Position numbers and translations under genes: made by a program. A model generated the notes under the pieces. That model was not told where the DNA came from and made no database searches. It saw nothing but the letters and a program-made list of their open reading frames with translations. A stretch of DNA of 5,516 nucleotides, taken from assembly GCA_003446775.1 (NCBI GenBank), contig DMCH01000170.1, positions 544 to 6,059 on the forward strand. Direction: 5' to 3'. Below, piece by piece: positions 1 to 5,333 of the stretch (the stretch's first letter is position 1; every line of letters begins with the position of its first letter). Source of the stretch: Chloroflexota bacterium. Its GTDB lineage: Bacteria > Chloroflexota > Dormibacteria > Dormibacterales > Dormibacteraceae.

Positions 1-864
1 CTGCAAGCCATCAAGCAGCAGGGCGGCCTTCGCGGCGGCTTCAACATCGACGAGGGGATCGCGCGCGCTCAGCAGGGGATCGCCGACGACCAGTACCTGC
101 TCGACAACAACATCGCCCCGCTGCAGTCGTTTTCGCTCACCCTCGCCGCCCTGTTCGGGCTCGGCGGCATCTTCATGTTCCTGCTGATCCGCATCTTCGG
201 GTGGCTGGCCTCGGAGCAGATCGCGGGCGAGCGCTCCGACCGTACGATCGCCATCCTGCTGAGCCGGCCGATGAGCCGCGATCAGCTCCTGCTGGCCAAG
301 GCGGTGGCATCGTTTCTGATCAGCCTGGCCGTTGTGCTGGTGACGTTCCTGGTCATCTACGCGATGCTCGCGTTCATCCTCGGCTCGATCGGGCCGGTGA
401 CCGGACAGGTCGCGATCGCGATCGATGGAAGCAAGCCGCTCGGCGCGGGCAACCTGGTCGTGATGGACATCCCCGTGTTCGTCCTCATGTGCTTGGGCGC
501 GGCGATGCTGGGGGTGCTGTGCGTGCAGGCCATGAGCCTGCTCGTCTCCGCGGTCACGGGCCGATGGGCGGCGATCGGGATCACGCTGGCGGTGCTCTTC
601 GGGGCGCCGCTCGTGAGCGCCATCGTGACCGGGATCATCACGTTGATCAGTGGCAGCACCGAAAACACTCACTTCCTCAACTACCTCTTCTTCAACGTGC
701 TGACCCCGGTGTCATCCATCGCCCCTGTTTTTGGAAACGGGCCCGCGGGCGCCGGCACCGGTATGAACGAGTTCGCCGCCCAGATCGCCACCCTGACCGC
801 CTGGACGATCGGTTTCTTCGCGGCCGCGTGGCTGGTGTTCCACCGCAAGCAGGAAACCGGCTGA
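1..864 (+). CDS. ABC-2 type transporter permease subunit, 5' end outside window
   Basis: This is the membrane subunit of an ABC transporter, expected to pair with an ATPase encoded upstream of the window. The frame is open from base 1 (287 codons visible) and ends in TGA. About five hydrophobic segments can be seen, at visible residues roughly 40-62, 100-122, 153-182, 185-211 and 257-280, which fits the C-terminal bulk of a six-helix ABC-2 permease. The cytoplasmic stretch after the first segment, EQIAGERSDRTIAILLSRP, is the typical ABC-2 element (E..xGER..x..LLs.P.sR) followed by a Lys before the next helix. The protein ends in a short basic tail (HRKQETG). The family exports drugs, lipids, polysaccharides or peptides, and the substrate cannot be read from this fragment. 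Nothing links it functionally to the genes that follow. The true start lies upstream of base 1. Confidence 0.85.
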   Translation: MQAIKQQGGLRGGFNIDEGIARAQQGIADDQYLLDNNIAPLQSFSLTLAALFGLGGIFMFLLIRIFGWLASEQIAGERSDRTIAILLSRPMSRDQLLLAKAVASFLISLAVVLVTFLVIYAMLAFILGSIGPVTGQVAIAIDGSKPLGAGNLVVMDIPVFVLMCLGAAMLGVLCVQAMSLLVSAVTGRWAAIGITLAVLFGAPLVSAIVTGIITLISGSTENTHFLNYLFFNVLTPVSSIAPVFGNGPAGAGTGMNEFAAQIATLTAWTIGFFAAAWLVFHRKQETG

Positions 865-902
865 CACCTGGACGCGCCGTCCGCGAGCCCCCATCTGTTT
901 GA

Positions 903-1160
903 CAACGCAACCATCCGGTGCTCGACGTGTCGGCGCTTCCCGCCGCCGCCCTGAGCTTCGGCGGCCTCCTCCATCCGCCGGTCGTCCTTCGCCGGGAGCT
1001 GTGGGGCGACTTGATGGCGCTCGAAGGTGACGTCGGCTGCCGCGCGGTCATACGCGCGCGGCCGGAGCTGGTCGCGCGCCTGCCCGTCGAGGCGCTCAAC
1101 CACCCCGTGGACGTCGACACGCCGGACGACTACAAGCGCCTCGTAGACCTGCGACCCTAG
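903..1160 (+). pseudogene. C-terminal remnant of MobA/MocA-like molybdenum cofactor nucleotidyltransferase
   Basis: The frame is open from just after a TGA at 900-902 and ends in TAG at 1158-1160. The first possible start is GTG at 918, which would give about 80 residues. The translation carries the C-terminal signature of the MobA-like NTP transferase family: FGG, then HPPVVLRRELW, then L-EGDVGCRAV, and finally HPVDVDTPDDY. In this family the segment lines the nucleotide and cofactor site, and the D-V-D-T-P-x-D-Y motif closes the domain. Full members are about 190-200 residues and begin with an LAGG-x-S-x-RMG nucleotide loop. That loop is absent: the 38 bases upstream are noncoding and are preceded by the unrelated permease. 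Full enzymes transfer CMP or GMP to molybdopterin for XDH/CO dehydrogenase-type hydroxylases, which matches the next gene, starting 4 bases after this stop. I infer a truncated, probably non-catalytic leftover. A translated short protein cannot be excluded. Confidence 0.7.
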
Positions 1161-1164
1161 TGCG

Positions 1165-3369
1165 GTGAGCGAAACCTGGATCGGGCGCGCGCTCCGGCGC
1201 CGCGAGGATCCGCCCCTGCTCCAGGGCCAGGGTCGCTATGCGGGCGACAACCACCCTCCAGGCACGGTGCACATCGCAGTGCGTCGCGCGGGCGTGCCTC
1301 GAGGCGGCGGCCTCACCGTCGACGTCTCGGCCGCGCTCGCGATGCCGGGCGTCATCGGGGCGTGGTCGGCGGGGCAGATCGGCCTGGCCGATGACTACAT
1401 GCCCAATCCGTCTTCGCAGCCGCTCCCCATCCGCCGCCCGGTCCTGGCCCGGGGAGAGATCCGCTTCGAAGGTGATGCGGTCGCGGTCGTCGCCGCCGAG
1501 ACCGATTACCAGGCGCACGACGCGGTCGATGCCATCGAGGTCGAGCTCAACCCGGTCGCCAATGAGGCGGAGGCGCTGCCGGCCCGGACGCACCGCATCG
1601 GCGAGGCGGCGCAGGCGTTCGAGCGCGCGCCGGTGAAGGTGCGCGAGCGCCTACGCATGGGGCGCATATGCGGTGCCGCGATGGAACCGCGAGCCGCATT
1701 CGCGGATTGGGACGACGGCAAGCAGGTCCTCCTCATCAAGGCGAGCGTGGGCGGAGTGTTCGGGCTGCGGGATACGGTGGCGCGGTGTCTGGGGCTCGAG
1801 CCTGCGCAGGTGATCGCTCTGGCCGAGGACGTCGGCGGCAGCTTCGGCGCCAAGAACCCCGCGTACCCCGAGTACGTCATGGCCGCGGCCATCAGCAGGC
1901 TGCTGAAGCGTCCAGTGCTCTGGGTCGCGAGCCGCTCCGAGGACGGACACACCACCGGCCAGGCCCATTCGGCGGACCTCGACTTCGAGATCGCCTCCGA
2001 CCAGGAGGGCCGGCTCCTCGGGTTGCGCGGGAAGGTCGAGTGGCCGATCGGGGCGTATTTCGGATTCGGCGCGTTCCAGGACGGGAGCATCTCGTCGCAC
2101 ACGATGTCCGCGTATCGGATGCCGGCGCTGGAGATCGAGGTGCAGCCACGCTACTCGGACTCACCGCCCGTCGGATTCATCCGCGGCGGCGGCCGCCCGG
2201 TGGGCAATTTCGTGATCGAGCGGATGGTGGACCGGCTCGCGCGCCGACTTGGTCTCGATCCCGTCGAGGTGCGCCGGCGCAACTTGATCCTGCCGTCGGA
2301 GATGCCGTACACAACGGGCCTGGGCACCATCGTTTACGACGGCGGCGACTATCCCCGCCTGCTGGACCTGGCCGTCGAGAGGATCGGCATGGCCGCCGTG
2401 CGTGAGCGCCAGCGGGCCGGCGAGCCGATCGGTGTCGGCATCGCCATGTGCGTGGAATCGACCGGCATCGGCATGGCGGAGCCTTCACGCGTGGTGGTGC
2501 TGCCGGACGGCACCGCCAGGGTGTTCGTGGGCAGCACTCCACAAGGCCAGGGCCACCAGACCTTCGTCGCCCAGGTGGTGGCCGACCGCCTCGGGTGGCC
2601 GATCGAGCGCGTCGAGGTCCGGGCCGGAGACACCCGCGACGTCGCCAACTCGATGGTCACCGCCGGCAGCCGCAGCGCGCTCGAACTCGGCAATTCGGTG
2701 TCGATGTCCGCCGCCGCCGCACGCAAGTCCTTGCTGGAGAAGGCCTCGGAGCAGCTCGAGGCGGGCGTCGAAGACCTGGTGCTTACGGTCGAAGGCGTCG
2801 GCGTCCGTGGCGTGCCCGATCGGAGCTTGCCGCTGGCCGAGCTGGTCGGCGATGGGCTGGAGGCGACGGCCACCTGGGACTCGAAGGGTCGACCCGCCTG
2901 GGCGTCGAGCTGCCAGGCGGCGCTCGTGCGAATCGACGTCGACACCGGCGGCGTCGACGTGCTTCGTTATGTCATCGCCCACGACTCCGGCCGGCCCATC
3001 AATCCGCTGACGCTCGAAGGCCAGCTCCACGGCGGCTACGCGCATGGCCTCGGCTATGCGCTGTTCGAGGAGGCCATCTACTCACGGGACGGCAACTTCC
3101 AGTCCTCGTCGTTCCTCGATTACGCGATCGTCAGTGCGCCCGAGATCCGCGCGGAGCCCGAGCTCATTCACACCGAGACGGCGAGCACCCAGAACCCGGA
3201 GGGCTTCCGAGGCGTCGGGGAGGCGGGCACCATCGCCGTGCCGGCGGCGATCGCCAACGCGATCGAGGACGCGCTCTACGCGGCGGGCCACGCCGTGGCC
3301 GTCGACGAGGTGCCGGTCACGCCCATGAGGCTCTGGCAGCTGATCCACAGCCAAGCATCCGCCCGCTAG
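1165..3369 (+). CDS. Xanthine/CO dehydrogenase-family molybdopterin-binding large subunit
   Basis: This 734-residue protein belongs to the CoxL/XdhA-type molybdenum hydroxylase family, whose members hydroxylate N-heterocycles or aldehydes or oxidise CO with water as oxygen source. The GTG start is supported by the family N-terminus immediately after it (W-IGRALRRREDPPLLQGQGRY). Domains in order are the a/b hammerhead (about 18-130), first Mo-cofactor domain (about 150-375) and second (about 395-690). Visible motifs are VGGSFGAK (223-230), FIRGGGRP (338-345), GQGH with a following Gln (461-470), HDSGRPINP (606-614) and GVGEAG (683-688) with the catalytic-base Glu at 686. The AYRCSFR loop of true form I CO dehydrogenase is absent, so CO oxidation is unlikely. 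The usual S-T/S-Q motif reads S-V-G (194-196), so the Mo-apical Gln is Gly. No FAD or 2Fe-2S subunit is adjacent. No clear Shine-Dalgarno precedes the GTG, so coupling to the preceding reading frame is possible. Substrate unknown. Confidence 0.92.
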   Translation: MSETWIGRALRRREDPPLLQGQGRYAGDNHPPGTVHIAVRRAGVPRGGGLTVDVSAALAMPGVIGAWSAGQIGLADDYMPNPSSQPLPIRRPVLARGEIRFEGDAVAVVAAETDYQAHDAVDAIEVELNPVANEAEALPARTHRIGEAAQAFERAPVKVRERLRMGRICGAAMEPRAAFADWDDGKQVLLIKASVGGVFGLRDTVARCLGLEPAQVIALAEDVGGSFGAKNPAYPEYVMAAAISRLLKRPVLWVASRSEDGHTTGQAHSADLDFEIASDQEGRLLGLRGKVEWPIGAYFGFGAFQDGSISSHTMSAYRMPALEIEVQPRYSDSPPVGFIRGGGRPVGNFVIERMVDRLARRLGLDPVEVRRRNLILPSEMPYTTGLGTIVYDGGDYPRLLDLAVERIGMAAVRERQRAGEPIGVGIAMCVESTGIGMAEPSRVVVLPDGTARVFVGSTPQGQGHQTFVAQVVADRLGWPIERVEVRAGDTRDVANSMVTAGSRSALELGNSVSMSAAAARKSLLEKASEQLEAGVEDLVLTVEGVGVRGVPDRSLPLAELVGDGLEATATWDSKGRPAWASSCQAALVRIDVDTGGVDVLRYVIAHDSGRPINPLTLEGQLHGGYAHGLGYALFEEAIYSRDGNFQSSSFLDYAIVSAPEIRAEPELIHTETASTQNPEGFRGVGEAGTIAVPAAIANAIEDALYAAGHAVAVDEVPVTPMRLWQLIHSQASAR

Positions 3370-3887
3370 CTGCCGGCGCTGGTCGGCTCCAGGCTCGACA
3401 GCAGCTTCTTCAGCAAGGCGACCAGCGACTTCCTTTCGGCAGCGCTCAGGCCGGACACGAGCTCGCGCTCCCTGATGGTGTCGGCGGTGACTGCCATCTC
3501 CAGCACATGGCGGCCGGAGTCCGTGAGCTCGACGAGCACGCCGCGGCGGTCGGCGGGGTGGCGGCTGCGTTTGACGTAACCACGCCGCTCCAGCCGGTCG
3601 AGCCGGCTGGTGATGCCGGCCGACGATAGCATCAGCCCCTTGAAAAGACGGGTGGGCGAAAGCTGCTGCTTCGGTCCGGCAAAACGCAGGGCCGCGAGCA
3701 CGCCGACCTCGCCGCGGTTGAGCCCGTACTTGCCGAACGAGTCCTCCTGGACGCGGGCCACGTGGAGGGCGATCCGGGATAGCCGCGCCGTCACCTCGTA
3801 CGGCTCCATGTCCTGGCGGGGCCGGCCCCCGGCGAAATCGTCGAGCAGCGCGTCCGTCCAGTCCTTCTCAGCCACATCCCACAGCAT
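3366..3887 (-). CDS. MarR-family transcriptional regulator
   Basis: The product is a 173-residue winged-helix dimer-type repressor. An N-terminal helical region leads into a winged HTH at about residues 55-120. The recognition helix is around 88-103 (LSSAGITSRLDRLERRG), and the wing reads H-PADRRGVLVELTDSGR at 110-126, the classic MarR D-x-R wing followed by L-T-x-x-G. Further helices at about 127-166 complete the dimerisation region. Such proteins usually bind 16-20 bp palindromes near their own promoter and are released by small aromatic ligands or oxidants. The gene is divergent from the sigma factor gene (37 bp apart), where dense inverted repeats lie. It overlaps the hydroxylase gene tail-to-tail by 4 bases. 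The ATG at 3885-3887 is chosen. A GTG at codon 5 is an alternative start, and neither has a strong Shine-Dalgarno. The ligand is unknown; a substrate of the adjacent hydroxylase is only a guess from position. Confidence 0.93.
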   Translation of the reverse strand: MLWDVAEKDWTDALLDDFAGGRPRQDMEPYEVTARLSRIALHVARVQEDSFGKYGLNRGEVGVLAALRFAGPKQQLSPTRLFKGLMLSSAGITSRLDRLERRGYVKRSRHPADRRGVLVELTDSGRHVLEMAVTADTIRERELVSGLSAAERKSLVALLKKLLSSLEPTSAGS

Positions 3888-3903
3888 ACGGAATAGGTTT
3901 CAC

Positions 3904-3908
3904 AGGAG
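3904..3908 (+). promoter_or_regulatory. Distant Shine-Dalgarno (AGGAG) for the sigma factor gene
   Basis: AGGAG is the only strong ribosome-binding sequence ahead of the sigma gene, but it ends 16 bases before the ATG at 3925, beyond the usual 5-10. The bases between include CGAG-ATT-CTCG (3909-3919), able to form a 4-bp stem with a 3-base loop. If it folds, the effective spacing falls to 5 bases. No other in-frame ATG, GTG or TTG lies between AGGAG and 3925. Confidence 0.5.
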
Positions 3909-3950
3909 CGAGATTCTCGATACCATGTATCTCGCTGCCGAGATATCGGC
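3909..3950. promoter_or_regulatory. Cluster of overlapping inverted repeats in the marR/sigma divergent region (candidate operator)
   Basis: Four dyads lie within 42 bp. They are CGAGA/TCTCG (3909-3919), GATAC/GTATC around CAT (3919-3931), the 18-bp TATCTCG-N4-CGAGATA (3928-3945), and GCCGA/TCGGC with a GATA spacer (3937-3950). The third has perfect 7-base arms and the size of a typical MarR-dimer site. It lies between the two gene starts and just inside the sigma coding region, so a bound MarR could block sigma transcription and its own promoter together. The same repeats would also form RNA hairpins around the sigma start codon. Assignment as the MarR operator is inference from location and symmetry. 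No convincing -35/-10 pair was recognised on either strand. Confidence 0.5.
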
Positions 3951-4422
3951 GCCAGCGGCGACCGAAGTCGCCCTGCGCGAGTTCGACCATGTCTACTCCT
4001 TCATCTACGCGCGGGTCGGGAATCGAGCCGATGCCGAGGACCTGGCCCAGCAGGTCGCCCTCAGGGCGCTGCCGCGCCTCCGCAACGGGTACCCAGAAGC
4101 TGCCGTGCGCGCCTACCTCTACGCGACAGCGCGTTCGGTGATGGCGACTTTCTGGTGCCAGCGCTCGCGTGTGCCTGAGGCCGAGCTTGCGGACGACTTC
4201 TGGATCGACGGCCGCGGCGACGAGCTGGCGGCGCCGCCGGAAGCTGCCGCGTGGGTGGAGCGCACTCTCAACGCGCTGCCCTCCAACTACCGGCGCGTGC
4301 TCGAGCTGCGGTTCCTTCGCGGCTATTCCTTGCGCGAGACCGCGGACGAGATGGGCAAGACTGTCGGCGGAGTCAAGGTGATGCAGCTGCGAGCCCTGCG
4401 GGCCGCGGCTCTACTCGGCTAG
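3925..4422 (+). CDS. ECF-like sigma-70 family RNA polymerase sigma factor
   Basis: This 165-residue protein has the two-domain layout of group 4 (ECF) sigma factors, which direct RNA polymerase to a small stress or envelope regulon. Region 2 spans about residues 18-82, with YARVGNRADAEDLAQQVALRAL (28-49, shown in part: R-V-G-N-R-A-D-A-E-D-L) matching the core-binding helix of region 2.2. Region 4 spans about 108-163, with LPSNYRRVLELRFLRGYSLR followed by an ETADEMGKTVGGVKVMQLRA helix-turn-helix for the -35 element. A short acidic Ala-rich linker (83-107) joins them, and there is no region 1 or 3. The reading frame is open further upstream, but homology begins only after the ATG at 3925, so that start is taken. 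No anti-sigma gene is adjacent: the next gene is convergent and overlaps by 4 bases. Control by the divergent MarR is likely. Confidence 0.9.
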   Translation: MYLAAEISAPAATEVALREFDHVYSFIYARVGNRADAEDLAQQVALRALPRLRNGYPEAAVRAYLYATARSVMATFWCQRSRVPEAELADDFWIDGRGDELAAPPEAAAWVERTLNALPSNYRRVLELRFLRGYSLRETADEMGKTVGGVKVMQLRALRAAALLG

Positions 4423-5321
4423 CTGCTCGGCTCGTCGTCCTCCCCGATCACCTCGTGGGCTCGAAGCCGATCGAGGCTTTGCATCCGCGCCTGAGCGCGG
4501 GGTCCGAGCCGGTTGAGCACTGCGGTCACCATCGCCTCGACCACCGCCGTCGAGCCCACCAGTGAATCGAACGGCCCCACCGTCTCGACGCTCGTGACGA
4601 GGACCTGCCGCGCGAACGCCGAAGCGGGAGAAAGCCACGGGTCCGTGAACAGCACGACGTTGCAGCCCTGGGTCGAAGCGATCTTCGCGCTCTCGATGGT
4701 GTCGGCCTGGTACCGGCGGTAATCGAACACGACCAGAAGGTCGCCTTTGCGCAGGTCGATGAGCTGCTGGGCTGGGGCGCTTCGCTCGGCATCGACCATG
4801 CCGATGCCAGGCCGAAGGAGATGGAGCTGGCCGGCCAGGTAGCGGGCCAGCTGTGCGCTCACCCTGCCGCCCAGCACCAGCACGCGCCGCCGCACGTCGG
4901 CCAGCAGCTCGACCGCCTCCTCGAAGTCATGGTGCGAAAGCTGGTCGACCGTCGCCTGCAGGTTCCGCCGCGAAACCTCCAGGGCGTCGGTCAGCAGCGA
5001 ATCGGCGCCGCGCCCGGGCTTTTCTTCGCGGAATCGCTCCAGCGGCGATGACAGCCGGGCCTGCACCTCGTGGCGCAGCACCTCCTGGAACTCCGGGTAG
5101 CCCTTGAAGCCGAGCTTGGTGATGAACCGCGTCACGGTCGGCGGGCTCACGCCCGCGCGCTCGGCAAAGCGGGCGACGCTCTCCAGGCCGGCGATGGGGT
5201 AGGAGGCCAGGAGCACCCGAGCCAGCTTTCGCTCGGCCGGGCTGAGGCTCGCCAGGCGGTGCCTGACAAGCTCACCGACCCGCGCGTCCGGCGTCGTGAC
5301 GTTTGTTACATCTCGATCCAT
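4419..5321 (-). CDS. MurR/RpiR-family transcriptional regulator (HTH_6 plus SIS domain)
   Basis: The product is a 300-residue regulator. The N-terminal HTH_6 domain (about 16-90) has the recognition helix SPPTVTRFITKLGFKGYPEF (59-78), matching the family pattern S-x-x-TV-x-RF-x-x-KLGF-x-G-x-x-EF. The C-terminal SIS domain (about 135-270) contains VLVLGGRVSAQLARYL (147-162) and TDPWLSP (226-232). In sugar-phosphate-sensing members the SIS loop after GD carries an S-x-S-G type serine loop. Here it reads VVFDYRRYQ (197-205), so the ligand is probably not a typical sugar phosphate. The start ATG (5319-5321) is preceded by AAAAGGG five bases upstream, which supports it. The gene is divergent from the permease tail and convergent with the sigma gene, overlapping it by 4 bases. 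A control target in the permease locus is inferred from position only. Confidence 0.93.
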   Translation of the reverse strand: MDRDVTNVTTPDARVGELVRHRLASLSPAERKLARVLLASYPIAGLESVARFAERAGVSPPTVTRFITKLGFKGYPEFQEVLRHEVQARLSSPLERFREEKPGRGADSLLTDALEVSRRNLQATVDQLSHHDFEEAVELLADVRRRVLVLGGRVSAQLARYLAGQLHLLRPGIGMVDAERSAPAQQLIDLRKGDLLVVFDYRRYQADTIESAKIASTQGCNVVLFTDPWLSPASAFARQVLVTSVETVGPFDSLVGSTAVVEAMVTAVLNRLGPRAQARMQSLDRLRAHEVIGEDDEPSS

Positions 5322-5326
5322 CAGCG

Positions 5327-5333
5327 CCCTTTT
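5327..5333 (-). promoter_or_regulatory. Ribosome binding site of the rpiR-type gene
   Basis: On the minus strand AAAAGGG lies five bases before the ATG at 5321. The purine run and spacing fit a Shine-Dalgarno sequence and fix the start of the 300-residue regulator. Confidence 0.6.

Noticed and set aside
899..904. Perfect TTGACA -35-like hexamer ahead of the mocA remnant
   Set aside because: No acceptable -10 sequence occurs 16-18 bases downstream (the region reads TCGACG), so a promoter call is not supported.
1506..2102. Minus-strand frame of 198 codons inside the hydroxylase gene
   Set aside because: It is antisense to a conserved Mo-domain coding region, is low in hydrophobic core patterning and has no recognisable motif.
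1165..3369. Form I CO dehydrogenase large subunit (coxL)
   Set aside because: The diagnostic AYRCSFR active-site loop is absent; the corresponding region reads FIRGGGRP. Only a general molybdenum hydroxylase call is supported.
2448..3629. Long + strand reading frame of 393 codons overlapping the hydroxylase and marR genes
   Set aside because: Composition is dominated by Arg, Gly and Pro, as expected from an off-frame read of G+C-rich coding sequence. It shows no family motifs and lies across two well-supported genes.
3890..3895. GGAATA as an ECF-type -35 element suggesting sigma autoregulation
   Set aside because: No matching -10 at the usual 16-17 base spacing; the bases there are part of the dyad cluster. 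Too weak to claim.
3610..3924. Upstream extension of the sigma reading frame to an ATG at 3610
   Set aside because: This stretch is antisense to marR and gives a Ser/Arg-rich sequence without homology. Sigma region 2 begins only after the ATG at 3925.
5295..5311. GTGAC-N4-GTTAC near-palindrome at the start of the rpiR gene as an operator
   Set aside because: Arms are only five bases with a mismatch and lie within coding sequence, so it is too weak on its own.
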